From Amblyornis subalaris (taxonomy: Eukaryota; Chordata; Aves; Passeriformes; Ptilonorhynchidae), in NCBI GenBank assembly GCA_018881555.1, contig JACAXG010000106.1, positions 1,178,001-1,242,000 on the forward strand: a stretch of 64,000 bases of DNA, in the 5' to 3' direction. Under the pieces are notes generated by a model that had not been told where the DNA came from, made no database searches, and was given only the letters and a program-made list of their open reading frames with translations. Each line of letters opens with the position of its first letter. Position 1 is the first letter of the stretch. Shown one piece after another: positions 25,761-38,339 of this stretch. The position numbers and the translations under genes were made by a program.

Positions 25761-27639
25761 GCCTGTCCTAAAATCTTTTCAATCTTTCTGTCCCTCGGTG
25801 TAACTTTAAAAAAAAAAACTTCCTGACAGCACATGGTACCTTTTGACGTATGACCAGCTAAACCATCCAGCCCTCAAAGAAAGANATGTTAAATGAACAA
25901 TGTGACAAATGGTTCTGGAGTCTTGCAGTGTGCTGGTATAAATTGGGTCAGCCCGTTATGACTTGTAAATTCAAAGCAACCCACAAGCTTTGACTTCCTA
26001 GGAAACAAGAACTTGAACTGAAATAANTTATTCAGGATGCATCCCATGCTTATCTTTATGTACATAATTCTCCCTGTCCAAATAATTTAACAATTTAAAG
26101 GCCACGCTTGTATTGCTGTTTTTAGGACATCATCAGGTTTTTTTTTCCCCGTGGTGTACCGGTTAACCTGCTGTGCTTTTGATGAGTTTACCCCAATAAT
26201 TTATATACATGTCTATAAAAATGGATTTAGCCATGTTTACTGCTGTGTGCTTCCCACTCAGGTAGCTGTCATAAAACCGGAGGCAGTTCAGTATTTTTGT
26301 GAACCTACCAAATATTACCATTATTATCAACTTGTCTACATCTTCTATGGCCTTATAGTGAGAATTATACAAGCACAGGGCAAAAAAACCCTCCAAAATG
26401 TAGTTATGGGTCCAAAGTGCTTCACGGCGGGTGAATTATGATGAGTTTGGAAGGGAAATAATGAAATGCTTTCACAGGAATTTCTAAAGTGTTACTCCCA
26501 GGAGTAAAATAGGGCACGAAGGTGCTTGTTTGAAAAAACCAAGGGGTGGAAGCCAATGTTGTGGAGTGAGCACGATGGGGTAGTAAAATGTCTTTACACC
26601 AGCACCGTGTCTGTAGATCAGTGGATCAGGAATTCTTTGGGGGTTGCAGGAGGGCTGTGCTGTACCTGGGGCCCAAGAGCTGGGGGCATGGCCTTAAGGC
26701 AAGAGGAAAAGTCACATCCCCAAAATATCCCGTGGGTTGGTTCTGCAGAACTTAAATTTGAGGTTGTTTACAGCTGTCTGTCTATAGCTGGTTTTAACCA
26801 TTTCTCTGATGTTCTTAGTGAGGAAAGACTACAGGCAGCAGAGGAAATCAAATGCAAGGTGGCACCTTGACACTCTCCCTACTTTCTATTGAGAATACTT
26901 TGAAGTCACCTCCTCGTGTGCATGATAGATGAGAAATCTGAATGTCTGAATTCCCATCTATCTTCAGTGTTTGCAATAATTGTACCATCATTAATAGGTA
27001 AAGGCTTAGATTGTGTGTACTCAGGATTTCTTAAAAATTGGAAAGCTGCTGCGAGTAAAAGACGTGCTAAAAATGAGGAGTTGGAAATGGCACTGGCAGC
27101 TGGGATAGGAGAAGGGGCTATGGCCACAGGCCAATTCTGAATAGCAAACATTGTTTTTTAAAAGGACTTTCCAAATCAAAATGTGAGTATCTCATACCAA
27201 GGGATAGAGCTCTTGGAGAAATTCAATACTGGTGTAGNTTAATAGTCGAGAGAAACTTCAGAAAATATTCAGTGCTGGCTCTGAGTAGAAAGAAAAGATA
27301 TTTGTCCTATCACTAAAATAATTATTTTTCCCTTTTATTTTCTAAATATGGTATCACTACAGGAATAAAATGGGTGCAGCAATCAAAGGATGACTCTTTC
27401 CTTGTGGAATAGGATGGCTTGATAGCTAATTCTAGATGTCTTCAGACAGTATTTAACATCTTGTTATCTAAGCCTGCTGCGGTAGATCAAAGGGAACACT
27501 TAACACCTAAATGAAATGCTTACAAAACAACAGCAAAAATAAATCCAGCAGTAAATGAATCCAAGACACTATCTTTCTNCTTTAGAAAGAAATCAGGAAA
27601 ACATCAGTTTAATGAAATACCACAACTAGAGTGCTGAAA
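25761..27639. other. Noncoding AT-rich DNA, no gene seen
   Basis: Frames at 26151-26441 (plus) and 26163-26396 (minus) overlap in opposite directions, as AT-rich noncoding sequence commonly produces. The 114-codon frame at 26526-26870 shows no family motif. No repeats were recognised. Confidence 0.55.
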
Positions 27640-27860
27640 AGCTCCCTCACTTAGAATCAATGGTGTCTGTCTGTAACCCCCACCGACACTTCCTCAGCTG
27701 CAAACATTTTCCAGAGTGGGTAAGGAGCTGATTAACAGCGCAGGTTTATAGAGACAAGCTCACGTCAATTAAGGCCCAGGAGGGACCATCTATTAGTGTC
27801 AGTCAGGAAACCCTTTTACCACTTAAATTAACATAATGAAAAATGGTGCTCAGTCATTCA
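27640..27860. promoter_or_regulatory. Candidate conserved noncoding element
   Basis: This block combines ctgattaacagcgcaggttt near 27728-27747, cacgtcaattaaggcc near 27761-27776, and cacttaaattaacataatg near 27820-27838. These include homeodomain cores (ATTAA/TTAAT) and an NKX-type CACTTAA word. CpGs survive in several of them (accgac, agcgca, cacgtc) although the flanks have few. It lacks simple repeats and open frames. The texture is typical of vertebrate developmental enhancers, but without an alignment the call is an inference. Confidence 0.35.
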
Positions 27861-29516
27861 AGGTTGAAGAAACTTTTGCCATCCAGAAAGAATTTCTTTC
27901 CCAATAAAACTCTTGCAGCCACAAAAATACTTATTCTTGCAAAATAGTCATATGGAGAGTAGGCTTTCTTTATTTTTTTTGTTGAACTATTGTTTTTCCT
28001 AAGTTATTTTTCTTTTTTTTTTTTGACTTAAGACAGTGTTCGAGAAACCTTGGTCATGTTCTCTTAGTTTTTAACTTGGGTCTCCAANGTATAATGAGGT
28101 GGGGGAAGTCACTGTGGTGATAGGATCAAAGCAAATAACCTGGCAAGATGGAAAAAAAGGAGCAATTAGAGCAAGCCCTCTGCACCTGCATTTAACTAAA
28201 CTAAAATTCCGTGTTTCATAAACAAAAATTAAACAACCAAAAAACCCCAGTGCTTTCTTAATTTGTCATCCTCCCAGTTACTGGCTTTTGCCAATTGGCT
28301 GGAATAATGAAGATCAGTTTTAGGTAGGAAGATACTTGATGAGGAGTTCGCTGCACTCGTGGCATCAGAACAGAGTAAGTGTTTCCAGATTTTGTTTGGG
28401 AAGTCCATGATGTATTTTTAATTTATGTGCAATGTTGAGAGATGTGGCTGTCAAACTCGGGCCCTCCCCTACAAATCACACGCACCAGAGGATTGCTTTA
28501 AAAATCAGATGATCCTCAAACAGAGAGTGGGGATTGATTTGTGCTCCCTTTCCACGCAGCAATCGGATAAAACCTTGGCAATGTTGTATGAAATTAGTCC
28601 CAAGGTGACAGTGAAGAGAGGTGAGGAGTGCAGGCNGATCAAGGCCCTTTGAAAGTTCTTGGAAATGGAAATTCTACTTTTTAAAGTGTTAATTTNGGCT
28701 TTGCGCGGGCATTGTTTACTCTTGGAAGGTGCTGTGCTGNGAGGAAGGCAAAATTCCACTTTGAAAGCTCCCTGCCCCGGTTCAGGAGCCTCCAAGGCTC
28801 TGTTTGGATCTCCCATCTCCTCCCCACCATTTGTGGCCGTGGGGGGCTCTGGAGCTTCCCTGGCCNCTTTCCAGAAGTACATCCCATGCCAGCACTGCTG
28901 ATCACCTTCCACCAAGCAATCCTGGTGTGCCTGGGCTTTCTGCAGGACTGCACAGGAGAAACTTTTCTTTTTTTTTTTTTTATTCCCTCAAAATGCTTTT
29001 TTATTCCAAAGCTAGCCTTGAAGGCATATATTATTGTATACTCACTGCTGAGGCTACATGGATTTTCTTTTTTTTGGGGCAGATATTATGTTTTCTGTTT
29101 CTTTGGGGACTCTTTATTTTTAGAATATCTATCATTTTATTGAACTGTGCTGCATTGAAGATGTTTACCTTATGTATATTGCATCCCATGCTGCAGCCTG
29201 TGGCTAAGGCACGTATTAGTAAGCATATTGCTATTGATTTTTCTTTGTCCCTGTTTTTTCTGTGTGCATAAGAAGTTGAAGTATTTGTTTGGAATCTGTC
29301 CCCTTGCAGTGATCTGATTGTGACTTCTGTGGTTTGTGAAAACTGATTGTGCTGCTAAGGCATGAAGAAAGTTGGTTTTTTTTTTCATGAGTTCAGTGAG
29401 ATGAAGAGTCCCAGTAACTGGTGGGGGGTAAGGATTTGGTAAAAGAGAAAATGTCTAAATCTGGGGTGTGGGAGCTACTTCCCTATTTATAGTGCTGTAT
29501 GCTCTGCCTCTTAGTT
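27861..29516. other. Noncoding DNA, no gene seen
   Basis: AT-rich with T-runs near 28012-28024 and a T14 run at 28968-28981. Overlapping frames at 28.4-29.3 kb on both strands contain several Ns and low-complexity phenylalanine runs. None is credible as coding. Confidence 0.55.
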
Positions 29517-29625
29517 CACAGAATCACGGAGTGGTTTGGGTTGGAAGGGACCTCAAAAAACATCTTGTTCCAACACCCCTGCCATGGGCAGGGACATCTT
29601 CCACTAGACCANGCTGCTCAGAGCT
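29517..29625 (-). mobile_element. CR1 LINE 3' end, reverse orientation
   Basis: Read on the plus strand this is the reverse complement of the CR1 3' terminus: cacagaatcacggagtggtt (the tail), gggttggaagggacctcaaa, acatcttgttccaac, tgccatgggcagggacatct and tccactagacca. Similarity stops near 29625, so only about 110 bases remain, a heavily 5'-truncated insertion. Open frames across it are artefacts. Confidence 0.93.
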
Positions 29626-30049
29626 CATGCCACCAGAGTGGAATCCAAATATTCCTAAAATTGCATTGAGGTCCCCTACAGAGCAAAGGGGAGAGAGTGG
29701 GTGTATGTGTATATAAATATATATATGTATACGCAACCCAGAACCTCTTCTGGTGTGAAAGGGAAGCTCCTTACCAGGAGCTGATACACAGACTTTTGCC
29801 TGGATGTGCCTGTGTGCAACTTTTGTCCCCAAGGTGTCCAAGCCTGAGTTCACCGTAAGGTTATATATACATTTAAAATGGTACAGAAGGTAGTGATGCA
29901 AGGTAGGTGTCCCCTGGGGGCAGCTAAGGTGACTTCTTGTCCCCTCTGAATGGCCCAAAAGCCACCCAAGCTAATGCCTGTCTCCCCTGCTCCTTGGTGC
30001 CTGCAGTCCTGTCAACACAGCACTGATGTAACACTCCTAAAAACGTTAA
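29626..30049. other. Noncoding DNA with a TA-rich microsatellite
   Basis: The sequence 29711-29731 is an interrupted TA repeat (atataaatatatatatgtata). Just downstream a perfect 7-base inverted repeat with a 4-base loop (agctcct/aggagct, 29765-29782) could form a small hairpin. No gene or transposon is visible. Confidence 0.6.
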
Positions 30050-30190
30050 CAAATTCAGTATTTTCTGCACAGCTGTTCCACTACGAGGGTTATTAAGTAT
30101 TACACAGCTATCATCAAAACTTTTTTTTTTTATTTAATTAGCTTCTTCAGCGCCGTGTTTAATTACAAGCACTTAGCCACAGGGAATGTT
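30050..30190. promoter_or_regulatory. Candidate conserved noncoding element
   Basis: The block holds ttccactacgagggttatta near 30075-30094, a T-run, then tatttaattagcttcttcag near 30131-30150 and gccgtgtttaattacaagca near 30152-30171. Two TAATTA-class homeodomain words and surviving CpGs make it a weak enhancer candidate. The internal T-run lowers confidence. Confidence 0.22.
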
Positions 30191-33100
30191 TGTGCCTGCT
30201 AACCTCTGGTGGAGGGAATACACGAGCTGGAACAGGACACTGCACCTGTGAAATGCCACGGAGGGCTGCAAGATTTTTCCCTTTGAGAGCTCTCTTGATG
30301 TTGAACATCACAGGGCAAGACCTGGAGAAACACCACAGAAGAACTTCCAATGTGAGGGGCCCAAGCTCCTCACTTGACTGAGCTGCAGTGGATATTTGTC
30401 TCAGACTAAATTTGATATTCCTATTTATTGCTTGGTAAAAATGTTATTCATGTTAAAGTGCANAATTAATGTCTTTCATTTCTTTAGGCAGTTTTTCTTG
30501 TCCCAGGATTGCGGGGTGGGTGATGAGCCTTTAACTTGAGTAGCACAAAAAAAACAAACAGTTTTTTGACAGCCTATTGAGGCTTCAGTGGAAAGTCAAT
30601 AGCAAAATCTGGCAGGTATAATCTCCATAAAGGAGAGATGGGTAATATTCACTGCATGGTACTAACCTTACAATAGAAATGAAGGGTTTTTTTTCCCTTT
30701 CAGGCTATGTGGGAGAATCTTTTGTCTTTTAGAAGATGTGAGTGGCTCTCCGTGCTCCAGCGTGCCTCTGAGATCTGAGTAAGAGATAGAACTAAGTTTG
30801 TAGGTACATGTTCCAATGCTTAAGGTCTATAGTACTTCTCNCCCTTTCCTATGTGAGAGAAAATGTTAAAAATGACTTCTTACCTTTTCTTATTTTGCTG
30901 AGTATTTCTCCCCTTGACTTTTTCAAGAATCCTGGAAGCTGAAGAGCAGTATCGGCCATAATTTGAGCCTATTTTTAAAAAGTTATTATCTGTTTAATGG
31001 TAAGAGGTAAATATACTTTAAAAAAAAAAATCATAAAAACCACACTGACTATTTCTCAGTTTGAAACTTCCCTTTCTAACTGGTGGCTGTGGAGCAGCTT
31101 TGGGAAATGTGGCAGCTTTTCTGAGAGGGCTCCTGGGCAACAGCCAGGTACAGCACTGATTCNGCAGGAGTCTGAAATATATTGGCTGGGCAAGTTCAAG
31201 TCATTTTGCCCATGGCTGAAGATGTGCAGCGTTGTGTTGGAGTCATNACTCACAATTTAGTGAGCTCAGGTAAAAAGTGAACGTGGAAAGTGTTCCCTCC
31301 ACGTTGCGTTTCCCAGAGCCAGCATTCCGGGGGCTGCGTGTCTTGCATGGGTGTGGTCGGAATAGAGGGAAAAGCACTTGAACAGAAGAGGTTGCTCATC
31401 CCCAGGAGGCATTTCCACCCNCACTGACAGCTGTTGGACACGGTGCCTCTGAAGCTGCAGGAAAAAAATAATCTCGGCAGTCCTTTGTCTGTGAAAAGGT
31501 GTGTGGGCTCTGAAGCACCACGTCTGGAAGTTGTGTTGTGAGGGACGTGTTATCCTCCTTCCTCTAGATCCTGTTTCAGGTTTTTTTTGGTTTGGTTGTT
31601 TGGGGTTGGTTTGTTTGTTTTCAATATAAGCACTGGAGTTCACGACACCTTAACTTTCAGACTCACATTTCAAGGAAAAAAAAAAAAAACAAACCTCAAC
31701 CGATTTTTGATTTTTGGAGGTGGTTGGAAAAGATGCTTTGCCAGCACTCACTAAGTGCCTTGCTTGCTCTTTTGCTCCTCAATTNCTCCAGACAAAGCAG
31801 TTTGATTTGCTGTTCTTCCACCCAGGCTTAACAGCAATGAAGACCATCTCAAGCATTTACCAAACCATTAGCCAGGTTCACTGCACTCATTTGAGCTGCA
31901 TTTCAATACCACTCAAACTTGCTGGTCCTCGGAGATGGTGGTACTTCTTTAAGAGTACATTTTTCCAGGTGGAAAGTATCCTTAAATGCAGCCATCCACC
32001 ACTGTTGGCCATACCAGATCTCCTCGAAGCAAAATGGGAGCTCTGTTTGTTCCCTTTCAAGGGTGATGGTGCTCATTCTTCAACACCTGTACACAAATCA
32101 TCCTTTTTTGCTCACTTTCCTTCCATGACCAGTGTGTCTTGTCTTTTTTTTTCCTCTTTCCCTCTTATTGAAGAGAATTTTGGAGACTTTTTCTTTTTAG
32201 CAGCTGGTAGGTTGCAGAATTCCTTCAGTTTCCCTTTCTTTGTGTTCCCTAGTGAAAAATACACTCATATTTTTGCAGTATGTGGTGAGTCTCAAAAGTT
32301 ACTAGTGGTTACAGTTGCTTATCTGTCTTCCACTGAGATAATGAATTTAATGACCACTATTAAATACATTTAGTGTGTCAAACCACTATCAGACGGAGGT
32401 TGTAATTTGGATGACATTGTTGGTCTCTGCTAGCTGTATGAAAGAGTATACACTGAACTTCTGACTTTTAGATCAAGAAGTTGCCTCACTCTGTTCCTTA
32501 TTTCCTCGTAAATGTGCTTGTATATGTTTCTTTATTATTTCATGGCCTCTTTTAAAAAAACCATTAAAATCTGTCCATCATGAGCTTGACTGTCCCCTCT
32601 GCATTGGACAATATAAATCTTCATTAAATAACATTAAGATGCTAAATATTCGCTACTGCCCTATGTGTTTTTTTGCACATTGGGATAGTTGTTGTGCTTA
32701 GGTTTATTAAATAAGGGCTTCTCAGATATTCAGTCTTTTCCATTTTCCAGATTATATCCAGCGACTTTTGTTCTTTATTTCCTGTTTTTCACTCTCTCTC
32801 TGCTCTCTCAGTCTACTTTCTTTTAACTCCCCTGGAGAACCTTATGAATTACATCATGTTGAGTGGGCAACACTGGCTCTGCTGGGTGCTTACAGGCGGA
32901 CAAAGCAAGTTCTCAGTAGGTACAGACTTTTTCTCTTTGTGGGTGGCAGATTTTTTGCATTTCACTGGTGGAGGTGGCCAGGAGAGGCCTAAGGTAGATA
33001 AAAACTGAGCTCCTTTTGTTCAGCCATTAAGCACAGTGGGTTTTGCACCTGACACCAGGCTCAGTTTCCTGTGCATCCCTCATCCCCACCCCCCCACACC

Positions 33101-34720
33101 CAAACCCTCCAAGAAGTCTGTCAAAACAGTATTTCAACGAAGCTAGAATTACTTAATTTTTTTTTTTTTAAACACTGACCTTTTATGTGAAATCAGAACT
33201 TGGATCTTTCAGTGACTAATCATTTTTCCCTGCTAAACAGCCATTTAATACCCATACTATTTCAGATGTGCAGCAAACTTTGCTGCNTAATCAATTTTCT
33301 ATTAGGGGAATCACCTGCTTAGCCCATTACCATGGATTAAGAGTTTAGAACAAAGTTCAGCCTTGAGCCACCAGGAGTAATCCAAAATTTGAACTGAGAG
33401 TTGGCTGGAAAGCTGCGTCCTGCTCTCTCCTGATGTTACGCACAGACTTTTGAAGTTCATCAACCCAAGCAAAGCAACAAGTGGGATAATTTTCAGTCTG
33501 CTGCTGTTACTAGGAATTGTTTCAGTAAGCTTTGTTCCTCCCTTGATTCCCTGAGGCTCCAGCGAGCTTCCCCCTTTCCCACTGTCCCCTGAAAAAGCCA
33601 TTTGTGATGCTGTGAGGCAGCAGATACAACATGAGCCTCGTGGGCTGTGGCACACACCCAGCTGTGGGCAGATGTGGCTAACCCTGCTCCGGAGGAGCCA
33701 CAGGGCAGGGACTCCTCGGGGTGAGGGAAAAGGCAAGGATGTCTGAGGAGAAAGGGAAGTGAATTGAGTGCAGTGTTTAAAACACCTTTCTTTGCTTCTT
33801 TCTTCACCAAGGCTCTCTTTCCTGTGCGGTGTTTGTTCACCCCAGAGGTGTCGGAGTGGTGGTGAATTCTGATGAGAAAGCTTGAAACCCCAGCACAGCT
33901 TTTCTGGTTTTGAAGATGTTTTTTTAGGGCTTTTTTTTTTTTTTTTCCAGTGGAAAAGAACACCTGTCTGTATGCAGCTTGCTGTGTCTAGTCACCTGTG
34001 ATAGCACTTCTTGCTTTAGCAAGCGAGTGCAGTGAGCTAATTTAGGGTGAAATATAAAACCATCACCAAACCAACACTGCAGCTGCAGCATCCATTGGTG
34101 GCCAAAGCAAGGCAGACTCCCCAGAAGCACGTGCTCAGATGTGTGGTGAATCACGTGAGCTCTGCCCAGTGCATCTGTGGTACAAACGTGCAACAAATTC
34201 TGTGCTGTTGGGGCTTTTAAATTTTCCGAGATGTAGAAATCAGCTTTGAAGCAGGCAAGCAGTAGGCTGGACTCTCCTCAGTGGCAGTGAGCACGTACTG
34301 AGGGATTGGTTTGTGCACGGTGGAGAATGAGGGAAGGATTTCTGGGCACTCCTGTCCAGGCACCTCAGGTGAATCTAAAGGATCTATTTTTTCAAAAGGA
34401 CAGACACAGCCACGAGCCATCCTCATGGTAGCTGAGCAGCAAAGAGCTCCCTGGGGTCACTTGACTGACACAAACCTCTCCAGCTCCTGCATGAGCACCA
34501 TCATCACCTGGCGTGTATTATATCATCTTCCACCTGCAAGAAAACATGATTTGTGCAATGGCTTAACTGCAGAAGTTATCTGTAAATGACAGTGAAATGC
34601 TGAAAATCAAGGGATCACTGTGTGGTAGGAATTTTAGAGGTTGGTTGTGAGTCAGGATTAGGAGTGGTACAGTGGGAAGCTTCACTNATGGGCATTAGGA
34701 CGTTGTCTCCAGCATTTTGA
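30191..34720. other. Noncoding AT-rich DNA, no gene seen
   Basis: No gene or recognised repeat family. Simple sequence includes A14 at 31676-31689 and T16 at 33931-33946, which ends in ccag and mimics a splice acceptor. The 219-codon frame at 31714-32373 is the longest in the window; it contains an N and many phenylalanines from T-rich DNA, and shows no domain. The 33.3-34.2 kb part has overlapping minus-strand frames, also without family resemblance. Confidence 0.55.
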
Positions 34721-34730
34721 CGGAATTAAT

Positions 34731-34770
34731 GGTTAATAATTAATTGTTAATAAGAATTAACAATTCTTAT
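34731..34770. promoter_or_regulatory. HNF1-like site joined to overlapping palindromes
   Basis: The word gttaataattaat at 34732-34744 matches the HNF1 homeodomain consensus GTTAATNATTAAC at 12 of 13 positions. It runs directly into a perfect inverted repeat with 10-base arms and a 4-base loop (34742-34751 and 34756-34765). A second perfect inverted repeat of 9-base arms and a 3-base loop (34750-34758 and 34762-34770) overlaps it. The two hairpins cannot form together. In AT-rich DNA such palindromes can arise by chance or by template-switch mutation. Confidence 0.4.
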
Positions 34771-37024
34771 AAAGTTATGTGTATACAGTTGTCTTTAAGA
34801 CAAATCGATCTGGTGATACTCAAATTGGAAATTATTACCCTCTCCTTACCAGTAAAGAAATGAGGTACAGAGGCAAAACAACATGAACAGACTAGCCAGT
34901 GGTTAAGTAACACAGATGGAAAGGAGCTGGGGTTTCTCTANGGCTAGTCCAGGAAATAATGTTTTCCTTAAATAAGGCAAATTACAATTAATTATTACTT
35001 TGCTTCGATTTATGCTTGTTCNAGTCTANGCAACNAAATTATGCAGGAGACGACAGTGGTAGAAGTTAGTTCCTTAAAGACAAACAGGGACCTGTTTTTT
35101 TTCATAAGTTAGTTTCTTACACATATAAACTCAATGTAATTCTAGATATTTGTGTCAAGTAACTTCAATGTGCCTGTTCCCATCTTGCCTGGAAGGGCAA
35201 ATTGCCAATCCCATTGAGTGCCCACACTTGTGCTTCAACTGCTGTTTGGCATCACTGGACTGTAAAGGGTTTTTTGAGGAGGATCAAAACCTGGCTTTGG
35301 TGAGAGATCTGTAGTTTTGGAGGTGAGAAAGGCCACCACAAAGTGCTTTCAAGAACAGCTTTNTGTCTGTCAAAAGTGAGAGCTCCCGTCTGCCTCCTGG
35401 GCAGGTGGATGAGGGGCATCATCAGCTGGGTTTTATTTTCCTGTTTTCCAAAGTACGTTTTGTTGTGAATGTTTTTTATAATGGAAGGCAGGAAAACACT
35501 TTGGAAATGATAAATACCGAAATAGCCTGGAAACCTGCTGAAGAACTCTGGTCCTTGAATACATGTCGACATGAATTTTCTATGGAAAAATAAGTGAGTA
35601 TTGCAGAGAGACTTTTTGTTTTTTTTTTTTCCAGCCAAGTAAACAGATACAGATGGGGAGGGAGATGCAGAAAGGGCTGATTTGGAAATGGATTTTAAAT
35701 ATCATTAACTTTGACCATAGGAAGTATGTCTGCATCGTGATGGCAGCAGAGGTGAGCANAGCACACTGCACTGTAGCAGAGCTGGAGTGAGGGGAGCAGA
35801 GGCATCTCTGTAAGAAATATAGATTTTTCAAGGTTTACTTTTAGGTGTCAGACCTCTGTAGCTGCTCTGGGTTTGTAATTCAAGGCTGTGCTCAGGAGGG
35901 AAGTGTATTCATCTCTTTCTTAATGGGTTTGCACAGCTCCTGTAAGTGTTGGTGGGAATTATAAATGGACTTTGAAGGGAAAATATACCTTTTAATGCTG
36001 TATTGCAGTTTGAAGTCTCGGTGCACAGAGGGATCTGTGCATGTGTGCCNGTGTATACAATGCCTGGGGGACATGGCTTTGAAACACTTTATTACTTGGA
36101 CAAAAAGGAATGGTGACCTGTCTTGATGCTCTGTGTTAGGGTGGCAATATTTGTGCAGGACTGGGGGAGAACTCTGCTCCTGCCTTACATTAGGAGTCTG
36201 GTCTCAATTAAAGTTGAACTATCCTGTAGTGACCGAATAGTTGGTGCAGGGAACAACAGTGGTGACAAAAACAGAGCATTTTAGGTAATAACTTAACAAT
36301 TTTTCATTGGAGTCAGAGGTTCAATGAGTTCATAGAAAATACATCTCGCTAAAGTGTAACCTCTCAACCTGCCAATCTTTCTAAGACAAGAGCGTTCCTG
36401 CTAAATATCCTTGTTATTCAGGCAGACTTGGGAAGGCTAATCTTAATTCCACGGGAAAAGAACTTGCAGAAAATGCTTTCAGGGAAGGAAAGAAGCACAA
36501 GCCTGATTCCCCCCTTGCTGTTTTCCTTCCAAGTATCGTGTGCTTGTACCCACACTGGCTTGCTGAGATATCTGCAGGGAGAAAAGCAATAGGCTTAATC
36601 TTATCCATTGTTTTGGGGTTTTTTTGGCTGCTTGGTTGTGCTGCTGCTTCGCTCCTGCTCCTCAGGCTTAGAGCTGGCGCATGTGGAAAAGCTTTGGTGA
36701 GGAAGAACTCCTTTCACACTGTTCTTCATGTCCCTCTATATGAATCTGATTTAGCTCAATATGCAAGACCTCAGCAACTCTTTGGTTTGATGAATATGCA
36801 ACTATCACATCAACAATTTAAATTTACCNTATTGTCCTTAGTTTTATCTTCAGTTCTTTCAAGGCATGTGTTCCTTGAATTAATATTCTTCTGGGTCAAG
36901 ACATATTATGGATAAAAATATCTCTGAGCCCCTTGGAAGGGGGGAGAGGTGCACAGTTTGTTTTTAACACTAGACATGCAAGGAAAACTACATCAGGAAC
37001 TGTAGTGAAAGGGCAGGGAGTAAA
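34771..37024. other. Noncoding AT-rich DNA, no gene seen
   Basis: No exon or recognised transposon. Ns are unusually frequent at 34.94-35.04 kb (four within about 100 bases). A T12 run at 35619-35630 is followed by ccag. The 125-codon frame at 36538-36915 has a hydrophobic leucine-rich start but no homologous family I know and contains an N. Confidence 0.55.
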
Positions 37025-37276
37025 GGATAAAAATGGAAAGAGGGGAAATGTAGGTTAGATATCAGGAAGAAATTCTTCCCTGTGAGAGTGGTGAGACCCT
37101 GGCACNGGTTGCCCAGAGAAGCTGTGGCTGCCCCATCCCTGGAAGTGTCCAAGGCCAGGTTGGACAGGGCTTGGAGCAACCTGGGATAGGAGAAGGTGTC
37201 CCTGCCCATGGCAGNGGCTTGGGACTAGATGAGTTTTTAAGGTCCCTTCCAAGCCTTTATCATTCTGCGATTCTAC
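37025..37276 (+). mobile_element. CR1 LINE 3' end, about 250 bases
   Basis: The copy begins within the ORF2 C-terminal region (aggttagatatcaggaagaa, attcttccctgtgagagtgg) and continues through gttgcccagagaagctgtgg, aggccaggttggacagggct, aggtgtccctgcccatggca and aaggtcccttccaagc to a degenerate tail cattctgcgattcta. It is 5'-truncated and carries two Ns at positions where related copies are clean. Translation of the plus strand recalls the CR1 ORF2 terminus but is too short to be functional. Confidence 0.95.
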
Positions 37277-37828
37277 AATACTTAATAGTGTGCCCCTTNA
37301 GGTTCGTCAGTGGCTTTTATTTCCTTTCACAAAAGGGCCAATCTCAGAGTTATTTTTCCCCCAGGAAAAGAGAGTTGTAGAGCTTGTCTCCTGTCCTTTA
37401 TTCTGTTGCTGTGACTGGTTGGTCTTTTGTTACTTGTTGTGACTTTCAGACTTGTTTAAGATTTTGAGGAGGCACCTTCAAGAGGTATTTTGATTTCATG
37501 AGGGAAAGCGTGTTCTTCACCTGTTTCTGCAGGAGATGGTGAAGGAAACCTAACAAAAAGGATACAATATTTTCTGATTCTGTAGTCTTGAGCAAGATGT
37601 GCTTTGAGTACCAAGAGCAATATTGCTGTGTTAGACGAGCACACACCCCACCTGGGCTGCCTTGTCCTTACGGGTGGCTGATTCTCAGGGAAAATATTCC
37701 TGTAAGGAGAGTGTTGCACTGCTTTGTTCAGCGATGGTGGGGACTCTAAGCCTCTTGTATTCCCAAAGTCTGAAACAGGGTTTGATCAGGCTGCACCAAA
37801 ATGGCTCTTTCTTTGTTATGGCAAGCAA

Positions 37829-37858
37829 TTTTTTTTTTTTTCCCCCCCCCCCCCCCCC
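37829..37858. repeat. T13-C17 mononucleotide tract
   Basis: Thirteen T are followed at once by seventeen C, giving a 30-base pure pyrimidine strand. Such tracts are polymerase-slippage hotspots and hard to sequence, so the lengths given may be wrong. The C-run on one strand, with G on the other, could form an i-motif or G-rich structure. Confidence 0.95.
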
Positions 37859-37975
37859 TCCCGAATGAGTTATAAATACAACTGCACTGCTAGTGCTTAG
37901 ATTGGGAGTGAATTGAAGCTGATGATAAATGCAGCATTCCCAGCAATTTGTAGCTTGCTTTGTCCCCTCTGGTGN

Positions 37976-37995
37976 GGAGGAGGAGGAGGAGGAGG
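37976..37995. repeat. (GGA)n trinucleotide repeat
   Basis: About seven GGA units in a row, interrupted upstream by an N at 37975. It is a common microsatellite type with likely length variation. Confidence 0.9.
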
Positions 37996-38339
37996 CAATG
38001 CAGTTGCTCAACCACAGTGACTGTAACTAATGAGGAAGCCAAAGCCCCTTATCTCAGCTGATAAATCCTCATCTCCTTCTATCTGTCTTCAGCACTGTCA
38101 CNGGAGTGCCTGGCTCTGCTGCAGGATTCCTTTCAGGAGCAGGAGGTAACCCCAGACTTGCTGAGCCCTGTAACCGCGTGCAGCATTTCNTGGAAGACAA
38201 CCTTTCCAGAAATGTCTCCAACTTAAAATAACTGTTCCCAGTCCTCTAGCAAAATGCTACTCTATTATCTGTTTACTACTTTGGGACCACACAAGCAGCT
38301 GTATTTGTCAAAGCAGGCATCTCCTGCTAAAGAACTGCT

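Larger units (their letters stand above)
37277..38339. other. Noncoding DNA with mononucleotide and GGA tracts
   Basis: Unique-looking sequence between a CR1 and the solo LTR. It holds the T13-C17 tract and the GGA repeat listed separately. No coding signal was found; frames over the T/C tract translate to runs of phenylalanine and proline. Confidence 0.6.

Noticed and set aside
31714..32373. 219-codon plus-strand open frame, the longest in the window
   Set aside because: Contains an N, is rich in phenylalanine and serine from T-rich DNA, has no domain I recognise and no supporting codon bias or splice context.
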